NCBI GenBank assembly: GCA_016872115.1 | Contig: VHBC01000019.1 | Coordinates: forward strand, 1 to 44,064 | Length of the DNA stretch: 44,064 nt | From: Sphingomonadales bacterium | GTDB taxonomy: Bacteria > Bacteroidota > Bacteroidia > Flavobacteriales_D > Crocinitomicaceae | Direction of reading: 5' to 3' | In this document: positions 35,388 to 44,064 of the stretch, piece by piece | Layout of the letters: each line of letters starts with the position of its first letter | Numbering within the stretch: position 1 is the first letter of the stretch | Program-made: the position numbers and the translations under genes | Notes under the pieces: model-generated | Databases searched by the model: none | What the model saw: the letters and a program-made list of their open reading frames with translations, nothing else | What the model was told of the DNA's origin: nothing

Positions 35388-36681
35388 TCTCAAAAGTAAG
35401 GATTTTTTGAAAAGTGAGTTCTGCTACATTTGACGAATCGGCCTTTGCTACAACGGCATAATTGACTTTGTGTCCGGGTATGGCAATGACTTTTTGGTCA
35501 TCGCAACAAACAAATTGTAAGGGTCGAAGCGGTGCTGGAACACCAGCTTCTTTGAGTAATTGATACACACTTTTAGATCCTGCTAATCCTTTGATTTTAA
35601 TTTTATCCTTGGGCTGAACGAACCTAAAGTAAAGTTGGCCTTTGATCAGGTTTGTGTCGATGAGGTGGTCGTTTGGCAGATCGGTAAGGCTTGCTTCTTC
35701 GAATTGATAAGCCCAATGACAAGCTTCATCTACGAACCATTCGAGTTTTTTTCCATTTTTAACCAGGTAGTTCAAATGAGCATTGATAGGATCTGTCCAT
35801 TGCAAGTACTTGCCGTTTGCCGCGGTAAATAATTCGCTAATTCTTTTGGTAATGTACATTGGAAATCCGGCCCTTTTAAAGATTTCAATATATTGATAAG
35901 CAGTCAGTTGAGATATATCGTTTAATGTAATACTTTTATTATTTTGAAAGCTAGAAACTACCCGGGCCAAACCTTCTTCTTGGGCTTTGATCTCTGCATG
36001 AAATTTCTGTTGTAAGTAAAGAATAGCTGCTTTGAGTTGAGGTAAATTATTGTCCAAAAATGGTAAGAATTCCATGCGCCATAAATTGCGTCGGTATTTT
36101 TTGCTTTGATTGCTGCTGTCGTCTCGAAATTCGAGTTGCAAATGCTGGCAAAGCGCGTTGATCTCCATTCTTGTTAAATCGAGTAGTGGTCTTAGAGTAC
36201 CATTGTTTGCTTTGGTCATAGACGCCAGTCCTTTGAGGCCCGCACCTCTTGAAAGTTGAAGCCAAAATGTTTCGATTTGGTCGTCTTGGTGTTGTGCAAT
36301 GCAAATCATACTCCCCGGCTCTTTTGCCTGAATTTCTCGAAAAAAGCGATAGCGAATGGCCCTGGCTTCTGCTTGTAAATTGGTCTTTTTGTCACGTAGC
36401 TGTTGGGCTAGCTTACTTTGATGGCAATGTAACTTCAGTTTACTTTTGTGACAATATTGCGCTATGTGCAATTGGTCCAAATCGCTTTCGCTGCCGCGCA
36501 AGCCATAGTTGACGTGCATGAGTTCTACTGGGAGCTTCAACAGCAAAAGCAGTTCGCAGAGCAACATCGAGTCTCTGCCACCACTTACCGCAACAAGATA
36601 TTTGGGAGCACTGTGCAGCTCAAAAAAAGACCGAAGGGTTGTAAGCGTTTCGGAGACGAAAGGGTGCTCAGTCGAGGCCAT
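35380..36681 (-). CDS. tilS: tRNA(Ile)-lysidine synthase
   Basis: The 433-residue N-type ATP pyrophosphatase has the PP-loop VAVSGGRDSM (residues 31-39), HVNYGLRGSESD, and AQHQDDQIETFWLQLSRGAGLKGL. TilS modifies C34 of the AUA-reading tRNA-Ile2 with lysine. The C-terminal domain ends with LLKEAGVPAPLR and CDDQKVIAIPGHKVNY, as in full-length TilS. It is between pabB (14-bp overlap) and the rRNA methylase gene (8-bp overlap). Confidence 0.94.
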   Translation of the reverse strand: MASTEHPFVSETLTTLRSFFELHSAPKYLVAVSGGRDSMLLCELLLLLKLPVELMHVNYGLRGSESDLDQLHIAQYCHKSKLKLHCHQSKLAQQLRDKKTNLQAEARAIRYRFFREIQAKEPGSMICIAQHQDDQIETFWLQLSRGAGLKGLASMTKANNGTLRPLLDLTRMEINALCQHLQLEFRDDSSNQSKKYRRNLWRMEFLPFLDNNLPQLKAAILYLQQKFHAEIKAQEEGLARVVSSFQNNKSITLNDISQLTAYQYIEIFKRAGFPMYITKRISELFTAANGKYLQWTDPINAHLNYLVKNGKKLEWFVDEACHWAYQFEEASLTDLPNDHLIDTNLIKGQLYFRFVQPKDKIKIKGLAGSKSVYQLLKEAGVPAPLRPLQFVCCDDQKVIAIPGHKVNYAVVAKADSSNVAELTFQKILTFEND

Positions 36682-37858
36682 GAATAAGTTTGTCGGCTTT
36701 TAAAAGACATTCGTTGTATTCGTCTTCGGGATTTGCACCAATTGTGAGCGCGCTTCCAACTGCTACTGATAAATAGCGATTTTGACGGTTGTATAGCAGG
36801 CTGCGAATCACCACATTGAAATCAAAATCACCGTTGGGTTCGATCAGGCCAATGCTACCCGAATACAATCCTCTTTTGAAATCTTCGTGCGTTTCAATGC
36901 GTTCGAGTGCAGCGATTTTAGGCGCGCCGGTCATGCTGCCCATAGGGAAGAGGCTCCTAAAAATGTCGATAAAATTAATTTCACTTGCCAGCTCGCAACT
37001 GATTTTCGAAATCATTTGGTGTACCGTTTCAAAACTATAAATCTGGCAGAGTTCCTCGACCTGAACGCTGTTTTTTAGTGCAATACGCGATAAATCATTG
37101 CGTACTAAATCCACAATCATGATGTTTTCAGCGCGCTCTTTTGGATTGTTTTGAAGTTGTTTGGCATTTTGCGCATCTTGTACTGGGTTGGCATTTCTAG
37201 CTGCGGTTCCTTTGATTGGTTCTGAGCGCAGCTGGTTTCCTGTTTTTTGAATAAAGCGTTCGGGACTTGCACAAAAAATGAAATGATCGTTCGTCTGTAT
37301 AAATGCGGCATGGGGTGCTTTGGTGCGCGTTGTTAAGCGGCCAAAAACCCCATATGGATTAGTTAGATCGTAATTTTCAACGAAGAGTTCTTGACAGTAA
37401 TTGACTTCATAGATGTCGCCGCGTTGCAAAGCGTTTTTCAATTTGTTGAAATGCTGAAAATACACGTCCTTGGAGGTTCTGGGTTTAAATGTGGCATGAA
37501 GGCCTATTTGCTGCTGTTGCATTTGTGTTGAAAAATGTGCTGCAAAGGCCTTGTTATTGGCATTTTCTTGCCCCCAAAAGTGCGATAATTCGGAATCCAG
37601 ACAATAAATACTCTCAGGAACCCAAAAATGTAGCTCCGGAAATTGCACCTGATCTTGATTTTTGGAGTCTAGTTTTTCAAAATAGTTTTTTAGGTCGAAA
37701 GCAAGGGTTCCAAAAATATACTTTCCTTTGTTGTCGGCAATGAATTGCCCAAAAGCCTCAATGTCGGTTTGGGTTTGAAATTGAATGGCTTGCGCTTGCC
37801 CAACTCCAATTAACGGACCGTGTTTTGGGTGTTGCCAATAAAAACAAGTACTTGCCAT
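36668..37858 (-). CDS. pabB: Aminodeoxychorismate synthase component I
   Basis: The 396-residue chorismate-utilising enzyme has the signature PIKGT (residues 214-218). Lys216 is the residue that separates PabB from anthranilate synthase TrpE, where it is Ala. Other family segments are NYCQELFV, ERAENIMIVDLVRNDLSRI and FPMGSMTGAPKI. It makes 4-amino-4-deoxychorismate for folate, using ammonia from a PabA partner not present in the window. It is the first gene of the pabB-tilS-rRNA methylase unit. Confidence 0.92.
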   Translation of the reverse strand: MASTCFYWQHPKHGPLIGVGQAQAIQFQTQTDIEAFGQFIADNKGKYIFGTLAFDLKNYFEKLDSKNQDQVQFPELHFWVPESIYCLDSELSHFWGQENANNKAFAAHFSTQMQQQQIGLHATFKPRTSKDVYFQHFNKLKNALQRGDIYEVNYCQELFVENYDLTNPYGVFGRLTTRTKAPHAAFIQTNDHFIFCASPERFIQKTGNQLRSEPIKGTAARNANPVQDAQNAKQLQNNPKERAENIMIVDLVRNDLSRIALKNSVQVEELCQIYSFETVHQMISKISCELASEINFIDIFRSLFPMGSMTGAPKIAALERIETHEDFKRGLYSGSIGLIEPNGDFDFNVVIRSLLYNRQNRYLSVAVGSALTIGANPEDEYNECLLKADKLIHGLD

Positions 37859-37935
37859 CTGTCAAATTTACAAACATCGTAAAGAAAGTAAGTCAATATC
37901 CAACCTTTTAGCACTATTTATTGTTATAGAGCTGT

Positions 37936-37943
37936 TACCTTTG
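37936..37943 (+). promoter_or_regulatory. -7 promoter element TACCTTTG upstream of the TonB receptor gene
   Basis: An exact TAnnTTTG box 35 bp before the receptor ATG, inside the only real gap (120 bp) between divergent pabB and this gene. No TTG lies at the usual distance upstream. Confidence 0.4.
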
Positions 37944-37978
37944 CAGCGCAATTTCGTCCACAAAAGTCAAGTTCATAT

Positions 37979-40378
37979 ATGAAATTATTTCTTTCGCTTA
38001 TTTTTCTCTCCATTTGTGGTCTTTCTCTTGGTCAAAAAAAAGCAACGGTGAGTGGCTACATCACCGATGCCCGCAGTGGCGAAGCACTAGGCACGGCCCG
38101 CGTTTTCGTTAAAGAATTAAAAACCGGAACGGTCGTCAATAATTACGGATTTTACAGTCTGACGCTCCCGCTTGGAACTTACCAATTTGAATTCCGTTGT
38201 GACGGCTTTCTTACTGTTGATAAAGCCATTGTCCTTCAAGCGAATCAAACCGTTAATTTGGAGCTAGAAATGGCTGTTCAAGATACCAAAGAGGTGAGGG
38301 TGACGGGCAAGAAGTCTGAAAATGTGAACTCTGCAAAGCTCGGCCAGATGGAACTCAAAATGGATCAGGTCAAGACCTTGCCTGCGTTCATGGGAGAGGT
38401 AGACGTCGTTAAAACCTTGCAATTACTACCAGGCGTATCTTCGGTCTCTGAAGGAGGTCAAGGTTTTTATGTGCGCGGCGGCGGCCCTGACCAAAATTTA
38501 GTACTTCTAGATGAAGGTGTTGTTTACAATGCGGCGCATTTATTTGGTTTCTTTTCGGTGTTCAACGCCGATGCAATCAATAGTGTGAACCTGATCAAAG
38601 GCGGTATGCCTGCCAATTATGGTGGCCGGCTGTCTTCGGTGTTAGAGGTCAACATGAATGAAGGAAACCTTAAAAAATTCAAAGTGAAAGGCGGTATCGG
38701 CGCCATTTCTTCGCGCTTAACAGTAGAAGGACCTCTTAAAAAAGACCGCGGATCTTTTATTGTATCGGCCCGCCGAACTTATATCGATTTGATCATGAAA
38801 GCGGCCATCCCAGATACCTCTCCGTTCGCAGGTTCCGGCTATTTCTTTTATGACCTCAATGCCAAACTCAATTACAAACTAACAGACAAAGACCGCATCT
38901 ATCTGAGTGCTTATTACGGAAAAGATATTTTCTCGTTCAAAGACAACGAAGGTGGATTCAAAGTCGAAATGCCATGGGGTAACGGCATCGCCGCCTTGCG
39001 TTGGAATCACCTATTTAATAGCAAGCTTTTTCTCAATACCACACTGTCTTATTCTGATTATAAATTCCAATTTATATCTTCCCAAGATGAATTCAGGGTA
39101 GCACTCAGCTCTGGCATCCGAGACTACACCGCCAAAGTCGATTTCTCATATTTTCCGAATCCTCAGCACCGCATCAAATGGGGTGCGGCCTACATTTTCC
39201 ATGATTTTACACCAACCAGTCTTTCTGCTCAAGACGACACCATTACTTTTAACACTGGAGCAGCCCAACATTTGTATTCGCACGAAACGGCGCTTTATGC
39301 CCTTGACGAATTCGATCTCAATGACAAGTTACGCATCAATGCGGGGCTGCGCTACAGCACTTTTACCCATGTAGGTCCTTTTGATCGCTACATCAAAGGC
39401 GATGGTATTTCTACGCCTGATAGTGTTGTGCATTACAATCCCAATGATGTCATTGCCTTTTATCATGGCTTAGAACCGCGCCTGTCTTTTCGGTATTTAC
39501 TTCCCGACAACAGCTCCATAAAAGCAGGCTACGCATATAATTATCAATATGTTCACCTCGTTACGCTTAGTGCGGTGTCTTTACCTACCGATATCTGGTT
39601 TCCAACCACTGATCAAGCAAAACCCGAACGTGGTTTTCAGTCTTCAATTGGCTATTTCAAAAACTTTGCACAAGACCGCTATGAAGCGTCCGTCGAAATT
39701 TATTACAAAGGCATGAAGAACCTCATTGAGTTCAAGGAGGGCGCTCTGCCTGGCGACAACGTCAATGACAACACCGATAATTTATTGGTATATGGCGATG
39801 GCTGGGCCTATGGTGCAGAGTTTTTTCTTAAAAAAACAGAAGGTGCTTTTACAGGCTGGATTGGTTATACCTGGGCCAAAACAGAGCGCCGTTTCCCAGA
39901 TATCAACGAGGGCAATATTTATCCTGCCAAGTACGACCGTCGCCATGACCTTACACTCGTCGGTACTTACAAAATCAACGATACCTGGACTTTTGGCGCA
40001 AGTTTTATATATGCCACCGGAAATACCCTTACGCTGCCGGCAAGCTGGTACGTTCAAGATCAGAATTTACTTTTTCAATATGGTCCACGCAACTCGACGA
40101 GAATGGCGCCTTACCACCGTTTAGATCTTAGTGCTACGCGCTATGGCAAACAATACAAAACAAAAACAGATCCGGCTACAGGGAAAGACATCCAAATCAA
40201 AAAAGCGTACCGCAGCAACTGGTCTTTTTCTGTTTATAACGTCTACAATCGCCTCAATCCGTTTTTTCTCTACGTAGATAATGACGGCGATTTCATGACT
40301 GGCAACTTCTCTTTAAGTGTCAAACAAGTTTCTTTATTTCCTATCATACCAAGCGTCACATGGAATTTCGAATTTTAA
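37979..40378 (+). CDS. TonB-dependent receptor with carboxypeptidase-like N-terminal domain
   Basis: The 799-residue protein has a signal peptide (to about residue 19), then a carboxypeptidase-D-regulatory-like beta-sandwich (about 23-105, ATVSGYITDARSGEALGTAR). A plug domain follows (about 125-235, with VDVVKTLQLLPGVSSVSEGG and FYVRGGGPDQNLVLLDEG), then a long barrel ending in SVTWNFEF with a C-terminal aromatic. Such receptors import substrates through the outer membrane with TonB energy. The partner is the DUF4249 lipoprotein, overlapping by 19 bp, rather than SusD; receptors of this kind are not starch SusC, and the substrate is unknown. Confidence 0.93.
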   Translation: MKLFLSLIFLSICGLSLGQKKATVSGYITDARSGEALGTARVFVKELKTGTVVNNYGFYSLTLPLGTYQFEFRCDGFLTVDKAIVLQANQTVNLELEMAVQDTKEVRVTGKKSENVNSAKLGQMELKMDQVKTLPAFMGEVDVVKTLQLLPGVSSVSEGGQGFYVRGGGPDQNLVLLDEGVVYNAAHLFGFFSVFNADAINSVNLIKGGMPANYGGRLSSVLEVNMNEGNLKKFKVKGGIGAISSRLTVEGPLKKDRGSFIVSARRTYIDLIMKAAIPDTSPFAGSGYFFYDLNAKLNYKLTDKDRIYLSAYYGKDIFSFKDNEGGFKVEMPWGNGIAALRWNHLFNSKLFLNTTLSYSDYKFQFISSQDEFRVALSSGIRDYTAKVDFSYFPNPQHRIKWGAAYIFHDFTPTSLSAQDDTITFNTGAAQHLYSHETALYALDEFDLNDKLRINAGLRYSTFTHVGPFDRYIKGDGISTPDSVVHYNPNDVIAFYHGLEPRLSFRYLLPDNSSIKAGYAYNYQYVHLVTLSAVSLPTDIWFPTTDQAKPERGFQSSIGYFKNFAQDRYEASVEIYYKGMKNLIEFKEGALPGDNVNDNTDNLLVYGDGWAYGAEFFLKKTEGAFTGWIGYTWAKTERRFPDINEGNIYPAKYDRRHDLTLVGTYKINDTWTFGASFIYATGNTLTLPASWYVQDQNLLFQYGPRNSTRMAPYHRLDLSATRYGKQYKTKTDPATGKDIQIKKAYRSNWSFSVYNVYNRLNPFFLYVDNDGDFMTGNFSLSVKQVSLFPIIPSVTWNFEF

Positions 40379-41289
40379 AATACAGCTTTTATCTATTGCT
40401 CATTGGTTTGCTTTTGAGCTGTACCAAAGAAGTTCAAATTGATATTCCTGGTTACAAAGAACAACTTGTGGTTGATGGTAGAATCGAAACTGGTCAGCGA
40501 GCCATTGTATTGCTTTCCACTAGCAACAACGTGTATTCAAGTACAAACTACGAATCTTACCTGAATAGTTTTGTTGACGATGCGTTGGTTCTGTTGTCCG
40601 ACGGCACCCAAACCGATACCCTCACTAAAATTTGTACAGACGACTTACCGCAAGGTTTAGAAGATGTGGCTGCGGCTATTTTTGGCATTCCAGCTGAAAT
40701 TTTGGTGAATCTGCATCTTTGTGCTTATGTTTCAATGAATATGGTGGGCGAGGTAGGGAAAACCTATACCTTACAAATTTCACATCAAGGCAAACAATAC
40801 AGCGCAAGTTCCAAAATTCAGCAATCGGTTCCGTTGGATTCTGTTTATTGGAAGCCAGAAGGTAATTTCACCGATCGTGGTTTTTCTTGGGCTATTTTAT
40901 CTGACCCTGCTTCAACAGCTGATGCTTATCTTTGGGAAGTCAAATACCTTCAAGATTTACAATTTTCAAAGACATTTAATCCGTATACCAACGATAAATT
41001 CTTTAATGGCCTCACCTTTGAGTTTGGATATGAAAATCCAATGAGTTTTCAAGATCCCAATGCCGATGAGGCATACAGAGGTTATTACAAACTCGGTGAC
41101 ACTATTGTTGTGAAGTCTTCAAAACTGGGTCTCAAAGAGTACAATTACTTCGAGAAAAAATACAATCAAATGTATTCCGGAAGTAGTCCATTTGCGGTGC
41201 CAACCAATATTCCTACCAACCTTCAAGGAGGTGCGTTGGGTATTTGGGTAGCTTATTCACCCTGGTTTGATACCATAGTGTGTAATTAG
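40360..41289 (+). CDS. DUF4249 lipoprotein, partner of the TonB receptor
   Basis: The 309-residue protein has a lipoprotein signal (LLLIGLLLSC, lipidation Cys21) followed by TKEVQIDIPGYKEQLVVDGRIE, the opening typical of DUF4249. A beta-rich body ends with SPWFDTIV. DUF4249 proteins are encoded beside TonB receptors in many Bacteroidota and are thought to sit at the outer membrane as accessory binding proteins. The start overlaps the receptor by 19 bp; the stop overlaps the convergent gtrA stop. Confidence 0.85.
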   Translation: MEFRILKYSFYLLLIGLLLSCTKEVQIDIPGYKEQLVVDGRIETGQRAIVLLSTSNNVYSSTNYESYLNSFVDDALVLLSDGTQTDTLTKICTDDLPQGLEDVAAAIFGIPAEILVNLHLCAYVSMNMVGEVGKTYTLQISHQGKQYSASSKIQQSVPLDSVYWKPEGNFTDRGFSWAILSDPASTADAYLWEVKYLQDLQFSKTFNPYTNDKFFNGLTFEFGYENPMSFQDPNADEAYRGYYKLGDTIVVKSSKLGLKEYNYFEKKYNQMYSGSSPFAVPTNIPTNLQGGALGIWVAYSPWFDTIVCN

Positions 41290-41774
41290 TTTTGTTCTTT
41301 TATAAACGTATAATTGCGCTGCAACAAATACGACAAGAAAACCGCAACTAAACTTGCACAAACGTTGGCAATAGACGGGTAGAATTGCAGGTACTCAATC
41401 AGAATTTTTAGAAAAAGGTAATTTCCAAGCCACGAGAAACCCGAACTTACTGCATAACGGAATAATTGCACGCGCCCCATGAGTTGACTATCCGTAAAAA
41501 CAACATACTTATTGAGTAAAAAGCCAAGCGTAAACGCAATGATAAAGCAAAGTGCTGAGCTAAGGGTATAGGCAGACACTACATAAATTTGACTAGCAAT
41601 AGTGATATTAAAAATACGCTTCTCAAATAAATATTGGTAGAATAAAAAGAATAACACCCAACTTGAGACTAAATTCATGCCGCCGCAGGCTGCATAATAA
41701 AAGGTCTGTTTGTCAAATATCCGTTTGAAGAGCGGATAAAATAGGTCAAGAAAATGGCGCATTAATCTTCCCAT
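41286..41774 (-). CDS. GtrA-family membrane protein
   Basis: The 162-residue protein has four hydrophobic helices (about 24-42, 58-84, 98-120 and 130-150) with FYYAACGGMNLVSSWVLFFL and LGFLLNKYVVF, both typical of GtrA. GtrA proteins are thought to flip polyprenyl-linked sugars for cell-surface glycans. It is the last gene of the gldB unit and overlaps the DUF2797 gene by 13 bp. Confidence 0.87.
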   Translation of the reverse strand: MGRLMRHFLDLFYPLFKRIFDKQTFYYAACGGMNLVSSWVLFFLFYQYLFEKRIFNITIASQIYVVSAYTLSSALCFIIAFTLGFLLNKYVVFTDSQLMGRVQLFRYAVSSGFSWLGNYLFLKILIEYLQFYPSIANVCASLVAVFLSYLLQRNYTFIKEQN

Positions 41775-42553
41775 ATGATTTGATAACCGGTGTGCCTGCG
41801 GATGTTGATGACAGTGTCATTCTCAAATATTAAATACTGACCGCGAATCCCTGACAATACCCCACTAACATTTGGTGTTTTGTCCAAAGATATGGATTTC
41901 ACCTGATTGGGATAATTCAAGACAGGGTAATTGAAATGCCAAGGTTTTTCGTCATCAGTCCAGTATTGGCTGAGGTCTGCCGGCAATGATTGCTCGAGTT
42001 CCCATTTGATTTCGGCTAAATCAGGACCGTCGTAAGGACTGTTTTTGAGCATTTGTTGCCAGTTCGTTTTGTCGGAAAACTGATCTTTGAGCGCCACTTC
42101 AAGGATTCCAGACAAATACCTATTTGGCACCTCGGCAAGTACAATTGCCGCTGCAGCACCTTGGTCTATCCAGCGCGTGGGCATCTGGGTTTTACGTGTA
42201 ATGCCTACTTTGAGTTGGTCTGTTTGGGCCAAATATACGAGGTGCGGCTGGTTGTGGTTTTTTTGTTCATATGCTGGGTCTCTGCCGAGGCCGAGGTGAG
42301 CCTGACAAAGTTCTGGCCGCAAAATACAAGGGCTGGCTGCGGCTGCAGTTGAAAAACAAGAAAAGCAAAATCCTTCACCAAAAGATTTGTTCGTTTCTTT
42401 TTGACAGTTGCTGCAAAAAATATGACCTGTAAAGGAAAACGAAATCGTTTTTCCAATCAAATTATTGAGCTTAATTGGCTCGTTCTGATTCAGTAAGAAG
42501 TAAACTATTGGATCACCGTTTTGGGTATCCATTTTTTGCAAGCAGAACGCCAT
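41762..42553 (-). CDS. DUF2797 protein with zinc-binding cysteines and a GIY-YIG-like segment
   Basis: The 263-residue protein has Cys47/Cys50 and Cys63/Cys66, with Cys76 and Cys83 beyond, which look like one or two zinc sites. Next comes a segment (about residues 105-135: LVYLAQTDQLKVGITRK, then PTRWIDQGA) that recalls the start of GIY-YIG nuclease folds. I recognise the family as DUF2797, with no established function that I know of. It has no signal peptide, so it is cytoplasmic. It is coupled to gldC by a 1-bp overlap. Confidence 0.82.
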   Translation of the reverse strand: MAFCLQKMDTQNGDPIVYFLLNQNEPIKLNNLIGKTISFSFTGHIFCSNCQKETNKSFGEGFCFSCFSTAAAASPCILRPELCQAHLGLGRDPAYEQKNHNQPHLVYLAQTDQLKVGITRKTQMPTRWIDQGAAAAIVLAEVPNRYLSGILEVALKDQFSDKTNWQQMLKNSPYDGPDLAEIKWELEQSLPADLSQYWTDDEKPWHFNYPVLNYPNQVKSISLDKTPNVSGVLSGIRGQYLIFENDTVINIRRHTGYQIIWED

Positions 42554-42897
42554 TATTCGGGAAGGATATTCATTTTGTCAGCAAAATGGTAGCAGTAGTC
42601 TCTCAGGTCTTCACAAATAAGGTGTTCACCGGTAGCTTTCTCGAAGTTGTCAGCCATCGTGAGTAAAGTTTGATGAAAAAACTGTTTCATTTCTTCTATG
42701 GTCATGTCTTTGGTCCAAAGGTCGATTTTCATGGTGTTCTTGCTCTTTGGATCCCAAATTGACAATAAAAAGGCAGCGGCCTCAGCTTTGTCAATTTGAC
42801 CATCGCTGGCAGACCAAAGCATGCGCAATGGGAGCTGGTTTTCATTCAAACCGACCTGAATGTTGATTTCTGAAGTTTTTGTAATTTGATCGCTCAT
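42553..42897 (-). CDS. gldC: Gliding motility protein GldC
   Basis: The 114-residue soluble protein starts MSDQITKTSEINIQVGLNEN and contains LRMLWSASDGQ and LSIWDPKSKNTMKIDLWT, matching GldC of gliding Flavobacteria. GldC is required for gliding and interacts functionally with GldB; its biochemical role is unclear. It overlaps gldB by 4 bp (ATGA), as in other Bacteroidota. Confidence 0.92.
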   Translation of the reverse strand: MSDQITKTSEINIQVGLNENQLPLRMLWSASDGQIDKAEAAAFLLSIWDPKSKNTMKIDLWTKDMTIEEMKQFFHQTLLTMADNFEKATGEHLICEDLRDYCYHFADKMNILPE

Positions 42898-43898
42898 TTG
42901 GGTACTTCGTATTTTTTTAAAATTTGGTGATAAGGTGTATCTAAAAGTGCTTGTAGTGATGGTTGTTCTTGATCGATATACTGCTTTACGATTCGATAGC
43001 CTAAAAAACGTCCCATACGATCCGGACTTTCCTGCGGCAGACCAATGGTGTAGGGGCCTTCGTTGAGTAAATTCATGTTGAGTTCTTGGTCGTTCTTGAA
43101 TAAAAATTGTTGATCAACAAGGTATTCCCAAAAACCGCGCTCAGCTTTTAGTGCCCAATCGAGGTCTGGCTTTGCATAGCGTAGAACATGGTGAAGTGGG
43201 ATTTCTGGTGCTATAATTTCAGTTATGGCCAGCATTTTGCCCCACCGGATCATTTCCGAAGCCAAGTTTTCATCGGTTGGTTTGAGCACGTTACTGCTCA
43301 ACCAGATTAAAAGCGCATCAGAGGTGGCGTATTCGGGTGACATACCTTCTTTAATCCAGTCGTAAAATTGTTGTGCAGGAAGTGTTTTGATGAGTGGGTG
43401 TTCAGGGCCTAAATAGCGTTCTTGACCCAAAACGATTGATTTATCAGAGGCGTATGCACTGGCGGCAAATTGGGTGTAGGCAAAGCAAATGGTTTGAACT
43501 ACCGGAACTTTTGGAGCTAAAACATGCAACCTTTTCATCCCGGCTTTAATTTGTTCAAGGGTAAGATAGCGCCATTTTCTGCGTTTGTCTAGCGACTTGC
43601 CAATTTGTTTGTAAAAAGGATGCGAATAGGTGCGTTGAAGTCCATTTATAAATGCGCTGTCGGTTTTAGTGGAGACTTGCAGTGCATATGGGAAACAAAA
43701 CTGGCTGAGGTCAAAATCGGTTTTGATGAGTTGTTTTATTTCTGAAATTTGTTGTCTTGGCGTACTGTAACGAAAAGTGGAATCGAGGTTGAGGTATTTA
43801 ACCTTCAGATGAACTTGGTCGATATTGACATCGTAGGGGTCTTGGCTACAAGCAAAAAGCCCAACAAGTAGGACAAGAATACCAAGTTTTTGTATCAT
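42894..43898 (-). CDS. gldB: Gliding motility lipoprotein GldB
   Basis: The 334-residue protein has a lipoprotein signal (LVLLVGLFAC, lipidation Cys17). Its body contains VVQTICFAYTQFAASAY, WIKEGMSPEYATSDALL and ESPDRMGRFLGYRIVKQY, typical of GldB. GldB is a membrane-anchored protein needed for gliding and, by association, for T9SS function. It is the first gene of gldB-gldC-DUF2797-gtrA. A TAATTTTG box on the minus strand (43918-43925) lies 20 bp before its ATG. Confidence 0.93.
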   Translation of the reverse strand: MIQKLGILVLLVGLFACSQDPYDVNIDQVHLKVKYLNLDSTFRYSTPRQQISEIKQLIKTDFDLSQFCFPYALQVSTKTDSAFINGLQRTYSHPFYKQIGKSLDKRRKWRYLTLEQIKAGMKRLHVLAPKVPVVQTICFAYTQFAASAYASDKSIVLGQERYLGPEHPLIKTLPAQQFYDWIKEGMSPEYATSDALLIWLSSNVLKPTDENLASEMIRWGKMLAITEIIAPEIPLHHVLRYAKPDLDWALKAERGFWEYLVDQQFLFKNDQELNMNLLNEGPYTIGLPQESPDRMGRFLGYRIVKQYIDQEQPSLQALLDTPYHQILKKYEVPK

Positions 43899-43907
43899 GA
43901 ATATTGT

Positions 43908-43925
43908 TATTTTTGTCCAAAATTA
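43908..43925. promoter_or_regulatory. Face-to-face -7 promoter boxes of gldB and the rightmost gene
   Basis: TATTTTTG (43908-43915, plus) and TAATTTTG (43918-43925, minus) both match TAnnTTTG and point towards each other two bases apart, so the two transcripts would start within the same 15 bp and RNA polymerase could not occupy both at once. Matching -33 boxes are weak (a TTG 15 bp before the plus-strand box). Confidence 0.4.
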
Positions 43926-43941
43926 ACATTAATCAAGCAAC

Positions 43942-44064
43942 ATGAAATCACTCCGTTTCCAACTCATCTTTATTTCTGCATTTTCCTTGTTAAATGCAGC
44001 ATCTATTTTTGCCCAAGCTGTAGCCGAAAAGAAACTTCAAGGGGGAGTTACCGGCGCTGTTGGT
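43942..44064 (+). CDS. Exported protein, N-terminal fragment (cut by window end)
   Basis: The ATG at 43942 opens 41 codons to the window edge. They encode a signal peptide (FISAFSLLNAASIFAQ) followed by AVAEKKLQGGVTGAVG. The frame is open and preceded by a -7 box. Nothing more can be said about its function from this fragment. Confidence 0.7.
   Translation, partial: MKSLRFQLIFISAFSLLNAASIFAQAVAEKKLQGGVTGAVG

Noticed and set aside
35388..35393. TTG start two codons upstream for the rRNA methylase
   Set aside because: The ATG at 35387 is in frame and needs no rare start codon.

Overview
The window reads as chromosomal DNA of a gliding-type Bacteroidota, most likely a Flavobacteriales relative; the family placement (Cryomorphaceae/Crocinitomicaceae-like) is only an inference. 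The support is: PorP/SprF, GldB and GldC; two secreted proteins with type IX secretion (T9SS) C-terminal sorting domains; an S46 dipeptidyl-peptidase; a TonB receptor paired with a DUF4249 lipoprotein; and repeated promoter elements of the Bacteroidota form TAnnTTTG. Coding density is very high. No gap between genes exceeds about 150 bp, and many neighbours overlap by 1-19 bp. I saw no tRNA, rRNA, CRISPR array, insertion sequence or prophage.

Left end (1-4642, minus strand): a secreted M14 zinc carboxypeptidase cut by the window edge, and a three-gene unit of ECF sigma factor, 522-residue membrane protein and PorP/SprF protein. The 522-residue protein is the most interesting object here. It has a cytoplasmic anti-sigma-like N-terminus, one inner-membrane helix, a periplasmic linker and a C-terminal beta-barrel that aligns with the PorP/SprF encoded next to it. 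It looks like a trans-envelope anti-sigma factor that could report on an outer-membrane T9SS component. Two perfect inverted repeats lie just upstream of the sigma gene.

Maltodextrin locus (4643-14252): an NrtR-type regulator with a degenerate Nudix box is divergent from an operon of BadF/NagK-type sugar kinase, periplasmic GH13, SLC45/SUC-type MFS importer, beta-phosphoglucomutase, GH65 maltose phosphorylase and a T9SS-exported alpha-amylase. Together these give outside digestion, import, phosphorolysis of maltose, and entry of glucose-1-phosphate and glucose into glycolysis. No SusC/SusD pair is present in the window.

Middle (14249-23890): mostly housekeeping. TlyA, RimO, FabG, HemB (metal site without cysteines) and HutH are interspersed with small lipoproteins and membrane proteins, followed by a GlcD-type FAD oxidase with a zinc-ribbon methyltransferase.

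Surface cassette (23969-29384): a PcaF/PaaJ-like thiolase is followed without a gap by a lipoprotein, a predicted outer-membrane barrel and a T9SS-exported repeat protein, all of unknown function. Next come divergent putA/aroB with a palindromic 35-bp promoter region, a DPP7-type S46 peptidase behind a UUCG-loop terminator, the relic of a Crp/Fnr regulator, and a pabB-tilS-rRNA methyltransferase operon.

Right end (37979-44064): TonB receptor plus DUF4249 lipoprotein, a gldB-gldC-DUF2797-gtrA operon, and the first 41 codons of an exported protein cut by the window edge.
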